A stretch of 64,000 nucleotides of DNA, taken from contig NC_053501.1 of NCBI RefSeq assembly GCF_905171775.1, positions 15,537,643 to 15,601,642 of the forward strand. Reading direction: 5' to 3'. The notes beneath the pieces were generated by a model, which was not told the origin of the DNA, did no database searches, and saw nothing but the letters and a program-made list of their open reading frames with translations. The number at the start of each line of letters is the position of its first letter. Within the stretch, counting starts at the first letter, position 1. Made by a program: the position numbers and the translations under genes. This DNA comes from Rana temporaria. Lineage: Eukaryota > Chordata > Amphibia > Anura > Ranidae. Shown here piece by piece: positions 39,244 to 52,110 of the stretch.

Positions 39244-40072
39244 AGCAGCAGCCATGAAGTCATAGGCAACCTTCTTATACGTCATCCTTTGTTTACGTTT
39301 GTGCTCTGTAAATGTTCCTTACTAGTTGTCCTCCATTTTCACCTCCAGGACTCCTCTTGTGCTGCACCTTGTGTCCAACTCCCTCATAGAGCGCTGCCTG
39401 AAAACTTATTTCCACTGGGAGGCCCGCGGTATTTATGACAAGGGCTTAGACGCGAGTTTCACAACTCGCATTCGGCGCTCTATAAGTATTTATTCCAATC
39501 CAATCCAATTATAGACGCAGAGTAAACCTTTTATAAAAAGTGGGTTTGTTTACTTTATAGCATGTTGAAGACAAGAAATGCAGCTTTGCAGTACATTATT
39601 GCCAAGTTATATGTAATATCCTCCAGTGTACTGGCCAGGTATTGAAGATAAATAATTAATTATTCAGTTTTTTAACCCCTCCATGCCTAAGGGTAAAACA
39701 AATCTAAATGCCTAAGCACAATTTTGCAACTTTGACATGTGTTGTTAACCGTACATATCATCACAACTACTTTGTCCAGTTGGATTATACCGCGTTTTTT
39801 TCAGGACAAATTGGGCTTTCATTTTGTGGTAAATGATAATGGATACCTACTGATTTTTATTTTTTTTTATCAAAGGAAAACTGGCCTAAAAAATATATAT
39901 TAAAAACAAAAAAACAAATCTAGCTGTATATTTCTTGTTCCTATCATAACCTACCATCAAAGAACAACTGATGCCACGTATGTGTATGTTATGTGTTATT
40001 TGTACCCGTAGTACAGCCCAGAAACAAGTGTGCATTTTGCTTTTTTTGGTTTTGTCCTACCTAAAACACACT
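39244..40072. other. Presumed LRRC74A 3' UTR and flank
   Basis: Sequence after the LRRC74A stop. No canonical AATAAA was found within the first 450 bases, so the transcript end is unknown. No other gene is visible. Confidence 0.35.
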
Positions 40073-40785
40073 GGGCCAGATTCACAGAAAAAGTACGCCG
40101 GAGTATCTACTGATACTCCGGCGTACTTTGAAATTTGCCGCGTCGTATCTTTATTTGTAATTCACAAACAAAGATACGACAGCATTTGGCTAAGATCTGA
40201 CAGGCGTACGGCTTCGTACGCCTTCGGATCTTAGGATGCAATACTTCGGCGACCGCTGGGTGGAGTTTGCGTAGTTTTCCGCGTCGGGTATGCAAATTAG
40301 CTGTTTACGGCGATCCACGAAGGTACGCGCGTTCGTCGCATTCTCTTACGTCGTCGGGTTTTCCCGTCGTAAAGTTGCGATTGCTATTTAGGTGGTGTAA
40401 TATTAGGACCATCCATGTTAAAGTATGGCCGTCGTTCCCGCGTCGAATTTTTAATTTTTTTTTTGCGTAAGACGTCTGGGAATACGAAAGGACGTAACGC
40501 ACGACGCCGTTCAAAAAACACTTCGGGGCGCCGTAATTTCGCGCAAAGCACGGCGGGAAATTTCCTAACGGAGCATGCGCAGAACGTTCGGCGCGGGAAC
40601 GCGCCTAATTTAAATGGTACACGCCCCATTTGAATTAGGCGGGCTTGCGCCGGACGGATTTACGTTACGCCGCCGCAAGTTTACAGGCAAGTGCTTTGTG
40701 AATCAAGCACTTACGCTTAAAACTTGCGGCGGTGTAACGTAAATGACATACGTTGCGCCGCAGCGCAAGTACGTGAATCTGGCCC
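40073..40785. mobile_element. GGGCCAGATTCAC-family MITE, copy 5
   Basis: Starts GGGCCAGATTCACAG and ends GTGAATCTGGCCC. It is flanked by ACT on both sides, compatible with a 3-bp target duplication. It is one of the best-preserved copies. Confidence 0.85.
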
Positions 40786-41417
40786 ACTGACACTAATTAA
40801 AAAAAAAAAATCCTGCCCAAAATATACTGACCCTGACCTTTGATCTTACTTGATCCAAACACTAATCCTGGCACCGATCTTGAGCAAACCGTGATATAGG
40901 TATTTATTTATTTATTTTTTACACACTTTTTTTCTCGTTCTGCAAGGAGAGACAAAGATACAATGTTTCTCTCTCGCCTCTATTCACAGAGAGAGAGAAA
41001 CACAGGGGTGGCTTCACAGTGACTGATCACTGTGGCAGCCCATCAGGTGACCCAGAATCAGAGATCTGGGTCCCGATCTTTGGTACGGCACTCGGGGCTC
41101 TCGGTGAGACCCAGGTCCCTGTGCTGGGAGCACGCTTCCAGTCCAAAGGGAGGTACGCAAATATGCGGCCCCATGGTAAAAAAAATAAAAAAGCCCAGTG
41201 CAGTGGGACCGCATATTTGTGTTACATCGGCGTCAAGGGGTTAACCAGATCTTCGCATGTGATCATAATGGAGTCTTCAGGTGTCATTGCAGTCAGGTCT
41301 TCTTCCAGTCTGGACAGGGTTCCATCAGGAGATTGTGAGGTATCCAAGGTCCCCATCACCACCAAAAATGCAAATAATCCCTCAGATCAAATTTGGCCTA
41401 ACATTAGTTCAGGCTTC

Positions 41418-41886
41418 TTAAAGGAGAAGTCCAGCCTGAGCTTGTTTGACTGTACTTCTCAAATGGGTCATAGGAGTGCAATTCGTTCTGCACTCCTGTG
41501 ACCGATTTCAGCAGAGATCGGTCTAAAGTGCGCTCTCTGTTGACGTCACACAGATCCGTCCAGGCACAGTGTCATCACAACAATGAAGTCTGGGTTCGCC
41601 AAGTGCCTGGACTGATAACTGTCTCAGTCTCTCAGTGAGCCGCTGAGAGACTCAGACAGCCGCTCCCCGCCCCTCCACAGCTCAGCGCTGCAATGAGCGT
41701 GGAGGAGCAGAGAGGAGAGTTGCTGGCAGTCAGCAGCTCTCCGCTCAGGGAGCTGAGAGAAACGAGTCGTCGGTGGCTCGGTTCTCGGTGCAGAGACGTT
41801 GGGGGACAGATGCAGCATCGGCCTGATGCTGCATCCATCTAGGTAAGTATATTGGGAAAATAAAAACAAATATACTTCTCTTTTAA
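41418..41886. mobile_element. TTAA-ended MITE (TTAAAGGAGAAGT type)
   Basis: It starts TTAAAGGAGAAGTCCAGCC and ends ATATACTTCTCTTTTAA. TTAA borders both ends; GC-rich non-coding interior. Confidence 0.7.
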
Positions 41887-41995
41887 TATAATACCTATAA
41901 AGCCAAAGCATTCCCATTTGTTGAGCAGATACAATTCAGAATTTTCCAAATAGTACCGCCTCCTAGAGGTATGAATGTAGTACAGCGGTCTAGGG

Positions 41996-42416
41996 CAGGG
42001 ATCTCCAAACTTTCTAAACAAAGCACCAGTTTACTATCCTTCAGACGGGCCAGCGAGAGCCAGTGGCAGGAATCGTGACCCATAATTGGTGTCAGTGGCA
42101 GGAATCGTGCCCCATAATTGGTGTCAGTGGCAGGAATCGTGCCCCATCGTTGGTGTCGGTGGCAGGAATCGTGCCCCATTGCTGGTGGCAGGAATCGTGC
42201 CCCATCATTGGTGTCAGTGTCAGGAATTGTGCCCCATTGCTGGTGTCAGTGGCAGGAATCATGCCCCCTTTGTTGGTGTCGGTGGCAGGAATCGTGCCCC
42301 ATTGCTGGTGATAGTGGCAGGAATCTTGCCCCATTGCTGGCGTCGGCAGGAAACATGCCCCATGGGCCAGATAAAGGGCCACATATGGCCCCCAGGCCAC
42401 AGTTTGGAGACCGCTG
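41996..42416. mobile_element. hAT-like element with internal 32-bp array
   Basis: A perfect 8-bp duplication GTCTAGGG flanks the unit (41988-41995 and 42417-42424). The ends CAGGGATCTCCAAACT and CAGTTTGGAGACCGCTG are inverted. The interior 42055-42370 is a tandem array of GGCAGGAATCGTGCCCCATT plus GCTGGTGTCAGT. Confidence 0.85.
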
Positions 42417-42704
42417 GTCTAGGGTATAGAATGTATAGATGGGCTGTCTGTCTGACCGGCAGCTGCCTCAGCCTCTTGGTGTGCTCCTGAGAGCCTGTGC
42501 CAGATGCTCCTGCCCTCTTTACTGCCCAGTGAGCACTGGAAGGGCAGAGCAGAGAGCCAGTGACTGAGTCACTGGCTCTCTGTGAATTTGAAGACTGAGA
42601 ACTAAGCGAGCAGCAGTCTTTGATCGCCTAGTTCTCGGTGCAGAGCTGCCGGGGGGGGGGACAGCTGCATCATTGGATCTATGCTGCAGGCTGCAGCCAT
42701 CTTG

Positions 42705-43320
42705 GTGAGAATTTGGCCTCATGCACACTGGACGTTTTTTACAGCGGCTGTCTTTGGCTTCAGGTCTTTTTTTTTTCTGCAGCCAGTAACCCCCCCCCAG
42801 CATATTGCCCTATGTGTCCGTTCACACATAGGCTTTTATCAGTGTTTTTTGGCAGTGGCGTTTTCTGACTTGGGGGGGGAAAAAGAAAAAAAAAACAGCA
42901 TTAGTGTGTTTTAAGAGTTTTTTAGCTGTAAAAACGCTCTAACTCTGATAAAAGCTTAAAGGCCCCCTTCACACTGGGGTGCGGTGGCGGTAAAGCGCCG
43001 CTAATTTTGCGGCGCTATTCGGCCGCTAGCGGGGCGGTTTTAACAACCACAAAGTGCCTCTGCCCTTCTTCACCGCTCCAAAGATGCTGCTGGCAGGACT
43101 TTTTTTTCCGTCCTGGCAGTGCAACAGTCGCTGTTTCAGGTCGGTTAGCAGAGGCTATTTTTAGCGCAATAGCGCCTGCACACCGCCCCAGTGTGAAAGA
43201 TGTCTTAGGGTTTTTTTTAGCCATAAGCTTTTGTGGGAGCTGACAAACGCTACTGCAAAACTCATTCTACCGCTAACGCTACTGGCGTTTTTATAACGTC
43301 CAGTGTGCCTTAGCGTCTAT
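42705..43320. mobile_element. Nested palindromic MITEs
   Basis: Outer ends CACACTGGACGTT and AACGTCCAGTGTGCC pair. An inner element at about 42960-43205 has TTCACACTGGGGTGCGGTG and CACCGCCCCAGTGTGAA. Confidence 0.65.
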
Positions 43321-43919
43321 GTTTCATTTTTTTTGTAAACCCGCATTTCTCTTTTAAGGGACTCCAAGAAAAAAAATATTACTGTGAATCGAAAAATCCT
43401 GTTTTTCAAAACAGCAATTTATTATCTTATCTACTAATGATGATGTATTTAACCCGGTATTTACTATGTGTGCCAGAAGAAAATATATGATCAGAGGCCC
43501 TTCCTGACTGTTGTAGTTTCCTCTTGTGGCCACAAGGTGTCAGTGTGAGCACAGTGTTCTGGTAGGACCATGAGATTTTAATTCTATATGCTCCATAGTT
43601 CGGTCTCATCATATGAATGAAGCTTTTGCATCTCGTGACATCACACGGTTGTGCACTTTATTGGCTGTTTTGCTGGTTTTATAGCCAAACTTCAGACAGT
43701 TGTAAAAAAAAAAAAAAAGAAAACCAGTGAATCCAGTTATGCGTTTATTTAAAAAACAAAATTTTAGGGCCATTTACATCTATGCATGGAAGGAACGTGT
43801 GCATTTCTGTAACGCACGTTATACAAGTTGCTGTGCCAAAATAAAAAAAACGACCTTCAAGCCAAACTTGCCGTGCTAAGTAGGAATTTGGGGGTCTTAT
43901 AGTCCGAAGATCTCTCCTT

Positions 43920-44575
43920 TAAAGAGTACCTGTCACTGAGTATTACTGTCACAAGGGATGTTTACATTCCTTGCGACAGCAAAAAAAGTGATCAGATTTT
44001 TTTTTAAGGGACAGTGTAAAAATAAAATAAATAAGAAAAAAAAAAAAGATTTAAAGGGCCCCATCCCTCCATGCTCGCGCGCAGAAGCAAACGTATACAT
44101 AAATCAAACCCGCCAATGTAAACAGTGTTCAAACCACACGTGAGGTATTGCCGTGATTGTAAGAACAAGAGCACTAGACCTCCACTGTAGCTTTAAACTG
44201 GTAACCTGTAGAAATGTTTACTCTGTCACCTATGGAGATTTGTTTGCGCAATTTTAAAGCATGACATGTTGGGTATCTATTGACTCAGCGTAACATCATC
44301 TTTCACATTATACAAAATTTTAGGCTAACTTTACTGTTTTTTTTTTTTTTTCATGAACGTGTATTTCTTCCCCCAAAAAATTGCATTTGAAAGACTTCTG
44401 CACAAATACAGTGTGACCTAAAATATTGCAACAATCGCCATTTTTTTCTTTACAGTCTCTGCTAAAAAAATATATATAATGTTTGGGGGTTGTAAGTAAT
44501 TTTCTAGCAACAAATACAGAGTAACTTGTAAGCAACAAGTGTCGGGAAAAGGTTTAGGCATGAAGGGTTAAGGCT
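43920..44575. repeat. Fragment of the TTAA-element superfamily, minus orientation
   Basis: Motifs such as GTTTACATTCCTTGCGACAG, GGTATTGCCGTGATTGTAAG, CATGTTGGGTATCTATT and TTTCTAGCAA are inverted versions of blocks in 2426-4200. No coding content. Confidence 0.5.
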
Positions 44576-44576
44576 G

Positions 44577-44870
44577 CATTCACACCTGAGCGACAAAACG
44601 CCCGACGCCGGACGCTTCTGCCGCTAGAGGGGAGAATTCCCATTGCTGTCTATGGAGATGGTTCACATCTCATAGACGCCGAACGCCTGTCGCCTGAAAA
44701 AAAGTCCTGGACCCTTTTTTTCAGGCGACAGTGGCGTTTTCCCATTGACAGCAATGGGAAGACTTTTGAAAAAAAAAAAAAAAAAATTGAAAGTTTCACA
44801 CCCGCGGCAAAATACGCCGCTACCGCCGAACGCGGCTGTCGCTCAGGTGTGAATGGGGTCTTAAGGTCCT
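44577..44870. mobile_element. Palindromic MITE
   Basis: Ends CATTCACACCTGAGCGACA and TGTCGCTCAGGTGTGAATG are inverted. Inner arms GTCGCCTGAAAAAAAG and CTTTTTTTCAGGCGACAG also pair. Confidence 0.8.
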
Positions 44871-44987
44871 AGACTAGAGCACTGCCCCTTTTTCCTTATT
44901 ATGTTACTATTGTCTATGTGTGGATTATAGTTTATTGTTCAACTTCTGGGTTTGAAAATAGGAATACTCCATAATTATAAACACAAA

Positions 44988-45609
44988 GGCCCAGATTCAC
45001 AAAGACTTACGACGGCGTATCTCCAGATACGCCGTCGTAAGTCCGATTGGCCGCCGTCGTATCTATGCGCCTGATTCATAGAATCAGTTACGCATAGACT
45101 TGGCCAAGATACGAGCGGCTTAAGTCTCCTACGCCGTCGTATCTTGGGTTGCAATAATTCCGCTGGCCGCTAGGTGGCGCTTCCTTGATTTCCGCGTCAA
45201 ATATGTAAATGAGCAAGATACGCCGATTCACGAACATACGTATGCCAGTCGCAATTTGTTACGCCGTTTACGTAAGACATACGCCAGCGTAAAGATAAAG
45301 CATGTCTCTAGGTGGCGCAGCCCATGCAAAGTATGGACGTCGGAACAAGCGTATCTTTTTACGTCATTTGCGTAAGTCGTACGCGAATAGGGCTGTGCGT
45401 AAATTACGTTAACGTCACAGGCATTGAACCGACGTATCTTTGGGCGTAAATACGACGTGATACGCCGGCCCATTTACGCTATGCCGCTGTAACTTAGGAC
45501 GCATGTGCTGTGTGAATACAGCACTTGCCTCTCTAAGTTGCGGCAGCGTAGCGTAAATACGATACGCTACGCCCGCGCAAAGTCGAGCGGCCGTACGTGA
45601 ATCTGGGCC
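44988..45609. mobile_element. GGGCCAGATTCAC-family MITE, copy 6
   Basis: Starts GGCCCAGATTCACAAAG and ends GTGAATCTGGGCC, with TACGACGGCGTATC and its inverse just inside. Confidence 0.82.
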
Positions 45610-46486
45610 AGAGTTTTCTATTTTACCAGTTTACAGTGTAATACAGAAACATGAGTATGAGGATGCTTGTCATCACAGCTTACGTCTAATAGGGAGCAAG
45701 AGGTATGAGGGTCCTGCTCGTTACAGTTTACATCTAAAAGGGACAAGAGATATTAGAGTTCTCATTATAAACCGCTTACATCAGGTATGCTTAACCCGTC
45801 GCCTGCGGAGCCGTCTGATGTAGCTCGCAACCTCAAACCTATGGCAACCCGCACATCCCTCTTTTGGGTGCATGCCGCTCTACTGAATGATTGCCGGTCC
45901 TCCATAATCCCGGCAGCTATCATTCACGCTCTTCAATAGGTTGAGTACCCCTGTCTTACATCTGAGAGGGAACAGGAGGTATGAGGGTCCTGCTCATTAC
46001 AGCTTACATGCAATAAGGAACAAGAGGTATGAGGGTTCTTCTCACTGGAGCCTACATCTAATGAGGAACAAGAGGTACGAGGGTCCTGCTCAATACAACT
46101 TACAATCTAACAGAGAACAGGAGGTATGAGGGTCCTGATCATTACAGCCTACATCTGATAGTGAACAGGGGGTATGAGGGTCCTGATCATTACAGCCTAG
46201 ATCTGATAGTGAACAGGGGGTATGAGGGTCCTGATCATTACAGCCTACATCTGATAGTGAACAGGGGGTATGAGGGTCCTGATCATTACAGCCTAGATCT
46301 GATAGTGAACAGGGGGTATGAGGGTCCTGATCATTACAGCCTACATCTGAGAGTGAACAGGGGGTATGAGGGTCCTGATCATTACAGCCTACATCTGATA
46401 GTGAACAGGTGGTATGAGGGTCCTGATCATTACAGCCTACATCTGATAGTGAACAGGGGGTATGAGGGTCCTGATCATTACAACTT

Positions 46487-46906
46487 ATGTCCCGTACACA
46501 CGACCGGTTTTCCCGTCAGAAAAACTATGATGAGAGCTTTTCGTCTGGAATCCCGCCCAATGTGTATGCTCCATCTGACTTTTTCCCACAGGAAAAAAAA
46601 AGAGAGCAGGATCTCTTTTTTTCCCCGTCAGGAAAAAATCCTAGTGGGAAAACCGTGTGTATGCTTTTCCGACGCGAAAAAAAACATGCATGCTCAGAAA
46701 CAATTCGACGCATGCTCGGAAGCATAGAACGTAATTTTGTCGGCTCGTCGTAGTCTTTTACATTACCGCGTCCTTGGCAGTCAAAAGTTCACCGGACTTT
46801 TGTGTGACCGTGTGTATGCAAGGCAGGCTTGAGAGGAATTTGGTCGGGAAAACCATTGTTTTTTTTTTCCGACGGGAAAACCGGTCATGTGTACAGGGCA
46901 TTACAT
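46487..46906. mobile_element. MITE with GTACACACGACCGGTTTTCC ends
   Basis: Ends CCCGTACACACGACCGGTTT and AAACCGGTCATGTGTACAGG are inverted. It interrupts one 48-bp repeat unit of the surrounding array. Confidence 0.8.
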
Positions 46907-47031
46907 TCTAATAGGGAGATGAAAATACGACACTTCTTTTAATTACAGCTTACATATGATAGGGAACAAGAGGTATGAGGGTCCCGCTCATTATACCATA
47001 CATCTAATAGGGAAAAGGAAGCAAGAGAGCC

Positions 47032-47725
47032 TTAAAGTGGTTGTAAACCCGGAAAAAAAAAAAACACCTGCAAGACAAAGCCATAATGAGCTAGTATAGC
47101 ATACTAGCTCATTATGCATTACTTACCTTAGATCGAAGCCCCCGAAGCCGTCCTCGTCTTCCCCTCCGGCCACAGACATCTCTCCACAGATATCCGGGAA
47201 GGTTACTTCCGGGTATCGCCGCTGTGATTGGTCGGAGTGGCGAAGACGTCACTCTGCGCTTGCGTGCGGGAGCCATCAAATACGGCATTGCTGTTTTTAT
47301 GAACGGGATTATTACTGCGCTTGCTTTGTTGTCTACGGCGCATACCTTTTGGCAAATATCTCCTAAAGCGTGTAGGTTTAGGAGATATTGCAAACACCTA
47401 CAGGTAAGCCTTAATCTAGGCTTACCTGTAGGCAGAGCTTTTTTTCCTCAGAAAATAGGTGCAGGAACTCGAATACGACCCGTTCAGATTTCACAAACAG
47501 TAGAAAGGTCTTAAAGGGGCATTAAATACCAGGATTGCATTACATACAGAGTGCAGAGCTGTCACTTGTAAACACAGAAACCAGACTTCTGTGTTTACAA
47601 GTGATAGTGGTGAGCAGGCACCAAAGGGTCTGAGCCAGAGGTGGTGGAACTGAGTTCCCCCTGAAAAAAAGCCCTGCCTGTAGGTGTAACTTCAAGGGGG
47701 GGGGGGGGGTTTACAACCACTTTAA
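47032..47725. mobile_element. TTAA-ended MITE (TTAAAGTGGTTGTAAA type)
   Basis: Starts TTAAAGTGGTTGTAAACCC and ends GGTTTACAACCACTTTAA, an exact inverse. It contains the block shared with 37785-38120 and a poly-G tract near 47697-47710. Confidence 0.85.
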
Positions 47726-47857
47726 TATTTACTGCTTACATCTACTGTCATTGTGAACAAGAGGGTCCATCTTGTTGCAATTTATATTGAAAAGAGAAGG
47801 GGGTACTATATAGGGATCCTGATCATTACAGCTTACACCAAATAGGGAATGAGGGAT

Positions 47858-49046
47858 TTAACCACTTGCCGCCCGCCAATGACAGATTGACGTCGGCAAA
47901 GTGGTTGTAGAATCCTGACCGGACGTCATATGACGTCCTCGGGATTCTGAGCCGCTGCCCCCGGGGGGCGCGCATCGCGGCGATCGTTGTTGCGGGGTGT
48001 CAGTCTGACACCCCGCAACACCGATCTCGGAGACTCTTTACCACGTGATCAGCCGTGTCCAACCACGGCTGATCACGATGTAAACAGGAAAAGCCGTTGA
48101 CGGCTCTTCCTCACTCGCGTCTGACAGACGCGAGTAGAGGAGAGCCGAACGGCTGCTCTCCTGACAGGGGGGGTTCGCGCTGATTGTTTATCAGCGCAGC
48201 CCCCCCTCGGATCGCCACACTGGACCACCAGGAAAGCCCACCCTGGACCACCAGGAAAGGGCAAACATAAAAAAATGCCCCCCCCAAAAAAAAAAAAAAA
48301 AGCTGAAAATAAAAAAACATAAAAAAAAATAAAAGATGCCAATCAGTGCCCACAAATGGGCACTGACTGGCAACATAGGTGCCGCCCCACAGTGTCCATC
48401 AGTGCCACCCCACAGTGCCCATCCATGCCCAGTGCCCACCTATCAGTGCCCATCTGTGCCACCCATAAGTATCCATCAGTGCCACCCATAAGTGCCACCC
48501 ATGAGTGCCCATCTGTGCCGCCTATGAGTGCCCAGTGCCGCCCATGAGTGCCCATCAGTGCCGCCCATGTGTGCCCATCAGTGCCGCCCATGTGTGCCCA
48601 TCAGTGCCGCCTATGTGTGCCCATCAGTGCTGCCTATGTGTGCCCATCAGTGCCGCATACCAGCGCCGCCAATCAGTGCCACCTTATCTGTGCCCATCAG
48701 TACTACCTCATCGATGTCCATCAGTGCCATCTCATCAGTGCCGCCATATCAGTGCCCGTAATTGAAAGAGAAATCTTACTTATTTACAAAAAAATTAACA
48801 GAAAAAAATAAAAACGTAATTTTTTTTCAAAATTTTTTGTCTTTTTTTATTTATTTTTTTTAAAATCGCAGAGGTGATCAAATACCACCAAAAGAAAGCT
48901 CTATTTGTGGGGAAAAAAGGACGCCAATTTTGTTTGGGTACAATGTAGCATGACCGCGCAATTGCCATTCAAAGTGCGACAGTGCTGAAAGCTGAAAATT
49001 GGCTTGGGCGGGAAGGTGCGTAAGTGCCCTGTATGGAAGTGGTTAA
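47858..49046. mobile_element. TTAA-ended 1.2-kb element with internal minisatellite
   Basis: Starts TTAACCACTTGCCGCCC and ends TGGAAGTGGTTAA. A 24-bp array (CATCAGTGCCGCCCATGTGT plus GCCC) fills about 48350-48770. The AATACCACCAAAAGAAAGCT block near 48880 is shared with the elements at 4706 and 56269. Confidence 0.8.
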
Positions 49047-49165
49047 GGATCCTGATCACTAATGCATTCAATTCAATAAGGAACAAGAGGTTTGAGGGTC
49101 CTGATCATTATGGCTTACAACTAATGAGGAACAGGAAGTTTGAGGATCCTGCTCATTACAGAGTA

Positions 49166-49590
49166 CAGGTGAAACTCGAAAAATTTGAATATCGTGCAAA
49201 AGTTCATTTATTTCACTAATGCAACTTAAAAGGTGGAACTAATATATGAGAGAGACTCATTACATGCAAAGCAAGATCAAGCCGTGATTTGTCATAACTG
49301 TGATGATTATGGCTTACAGCTCAAGAAAACCCCAAATCCACAATCTCAGAAAATTAGAATATTACATGCAATGAATAAAACAAGGATTGTACATAGAACA
49401 ATATTGGACCTCTGAAAAGTATAAGCATGCATATGTACTCAGTACTTGGTTTGGGCCCCTTTTGCAGCAAATACTGCCTCAATGCGGCGTGGCATGGAAG
49501 CGATCAGCCGGTGGCACTGCTGAGGTGTTATGGAAGACCAGGATGCTTCAATAGGGTCCCCAATCTTAAGACGATCCCAAGCGTTGGGAA
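49166..49590. mobile_element. Tc1-like element fragment
   Basis: Left end ACAGGTGAAACTCGAAAAAT, a known type of Tc1 terminus. The part at 49440-49560 reads on the minus strand as a transposase C-terminus (SMPRRIEAVFAAKGAQTKY). The remainder of the transposase is missing. Confidence 0.75.
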
Positions 49591-49650
49591 TGAGAGAAGA
49601 GAAACTAGAATGCCGGAGGTGATATAGATAAAGGAATTTAATAGGTATTA

Positions 49651-51283
49651 CAGTGCCTTGCGAAAGTATTCGGCCCCCTTGAACTTTGCGAACTTTTCCC
49701 ATATTTCAGGCTTCAAACATAAAGATATAAAACTGTAATTTTTGTTGAAGAATCAACAACAAGTGGGACACAATCATGAAGTGGAACGAAATTTATTGGA
49801 TATTTCAAACTTTTTTAACAAATAAAAAACTGAAAAATTGGGCGTGCAAAATTATTCAGCCCCTTTACTTTCAGTGCAGCAAACTCTCTCCAGAAGTTCA
49901 GTGAGGATCTCTGAACGATCCAATGTTGACCTAAATGACTAATGATGATAAATAGAATGTACCTGTGTGTAATCAAGTCTCCGTATAAATGCACCTGCAC
50001 TGTGATAGTCTCAGAGGTCCGTTTAAAGCGCAGAGAGCATCATGAAGAACAAGGAACACACCAGGCAGGTCCGAGATACTGTTGTGGAGAAGTTTAAAGC
50101 TGGATTTGGATACAAAAAGATTTTCCAAGCTTTAAACATCCCAAGGAGCACTGTGCAAGCGATAATATTGAAATGAAAGGAGTATCAGACCACTGCAAAT
50201 CTACGAAGACCTGGCCGTCCCTCTAAACTTTCAGCTCATACAAGGAGAAGACTGATCAGAGATGCAGCCAAGAGGCCCATGATCACTCTGGATGAACTGC
50301 AGAGATCTACAGCTGAGGTGGGAGACTCTGTCCATAGGACAACAATCAGTCCCTGTATACTGCACAAATCTGGCCTTTATGGAAGAGTGGCAAGAAGAAA
50401 GCCATTTCTTAAAGATATCCATAAAAAGTGTTGTTTAAAGCTTGCCACAAGCCACCTGGGAGACGCACCAAACATGTGGAAGAAGGTGCTCTGGTCAGAT
50501 GAAACCAAAATCAAACTTTTTGGCAACAATGCAAAACGTTATGTTTGGCGTAAAAGCAACACAGCTCATCACCCTGAACACACCATCCCCACTGTGAAAC
50601 ATGGTGGTGGCAGCATCATGGTTTGGGCCTGCTTTTCTTCAGCAGGGACAGGGAAGATGGTTAAAATTGATGGGAAGATGGATGGAGCCAAATACAGGAC
50701 CATTCTGGAAGAAAACCTGATGGAGTCTGCAAAAGACCTGAGACTGGGACGGAGATTTGTCTTCCAACAAGACAATGATCCAAAACATAAAGCAAAATCT
50801 ACAATGGAATGGTTCACAAATAAACATATCCAGGTGTTAGAATGGCCAAGTCAAAGTCCAGACCTGAGTCCAATCGAGAATCTGTGGAAAGAACTGAAAA
50901 CTGCTGTTCACAAACGCTCTCCATCCAACCTCACTGAGCTCGAGCTGTTTTGCAAGGAGGAATGGGCAAAAATTTCAGTCTCTCGATGTGCAAAACTGAT
51001 AGAGACATACCCCAAGCGACTTACAGCTGTAATCGCAGCAAAAGGTGGCGCTACAAAGTATTAACTTAAGGGGGCTGAATAATTTTGCACGCCCAATTTT
51101 TCAGTTTTTTATTTGTTAAAAAAGTTTGAAATATCCAATAAATTTCGTTCCACTTCATGATTGTGTCCCACTTGTTGATTCTTCAAAAAAAAAAATTACA
51201 GTTTTATATCTTTATGTTTGAAGCCTGAAATGTGGCAAAAGGTCGCAAAGTTCAAGGGGGCCGAATACTTTCGCAAGGCACTG
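49651..51283 (+). mobile_element. Nearly complete Tc1-like transposon
   Basis: A 1633-bp element with TA on both sides (49649-49650, 51284-51285). It has terminal inverted repeats of about 210 bp, starting CAGTGCCTTGCGAAAGTATT and ending in the inverse. One transposase frame lies between them. The long, nearly identical repeats suggest recent insertion. Confidence 0.95.
50042..51064 (+). pseudogene. Tc1-family transposase with one premature stop
   Basis: From ATG at 50042 to the stop ending at 51064 is one frame of 341 codons, broken only by TGA at 50174-50176 (codon 45) where related elements have TGG (Trp). The N-terminal part is a helix-turn-helix DNA-binding region. The DDE catalytic domain shows WSDETK, FQQDNDPKH and SPIENLWKELK, the three acidic residues of a DD34E transposase. 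Tc1 transposases are about 340 residues, so the length is complete. The single nonsense codon makes this copy non-autonomous unless read through. Confidence 0.92.
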
Positions 51284-52110
51284 TAACAGAATCATTACAC
51301 TATTCTGTCTGTCTACCTTGCAGACATTAATTTTAGGCAAAAAAATGTTTTCCTTTAAAACTCCTTTAAGTCTAATAGGAAAAGGGAATATGAGGGCCCT
51401 AAGCATTACAGTTTATAGTTCTGTGGAGACCAAGTGGTTTGAGGGTGATCATTATCACAGCTTACATCAAACAGGAAAAAGGAGGTATGAGCGCCTTGCT
51501 CATTACAGCTTACATCCAATAGGGAACAGGAAGTACGAGGGTCCTGTTCGTTACAGTTTACATTTAATAGGGAACAGGAAGTACAAAGATCCTGTTGATT
51601 ACAACCTACACCTAATAGAGAACAAGAGATATGAGTGTCCTGATCAAAACACCTTATAGAGATATGAGGGACCTGATAATTTCATCTAATAGGGAACAGA
51701 AGGTATGAGGGACCTGCTCATTACAGCTTACATCTAATAGGGAACAGGAGGTATGAGGGTCCTGATCATTTCATCTAATAGGGAACAGGAGGTATGAGGG
51801 TCCTGATCATTTCATCTAATAGGGAACAGGAGGTATGAGGGACCTGATCATTTCATCTAATAGGGAACAGGAGGTATGAGGGTCCTGATCATTTCATCTA
51901 ATAGGGAACAGAAGGTATGAGGGTCCTGATCATTTCATCTAATAGGGAACAGGAGGTATGAGGGTCCTGATCATTTCATCTAATAGGGAACAGGAGGTAT
52001 GAGGGTCCTGATCATTTCATCTAATAGGGAACAGGAGGTATGAGGGTCCTGATCATTACAGCTTACATCTAAAAGGGAAAGTATGAGGGTCCCGCTAATT
52101 ACAGCTTACA

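Larger units (their letters stand above)
45640..52110. repeat. 48-bp minisatellite broken up by transposon insertions
   Basis: Units of GAACAGGGGGTATGAGGGTC and CTGATCATTACAGCCTACAT plus CTGATAGT occur at 45640-46485, 46905-47030, 47740-47857, 49047-49163, and 51370-52110. The last block has a 41-bp variant lacking part of the ACAGCTT segment. At least five mobile elements interrupt it. The 48-bp period gives a 16-residue repeating frame that is an artefact. Confidence 0.9.

Noticed and set aside
46161..46727. 188-codon frame with a 16-residue repeat
   Set aside because: The 48-bp minisatellite period is a multiple of three; the frame runs on into a MITE and has no splice or homology support.
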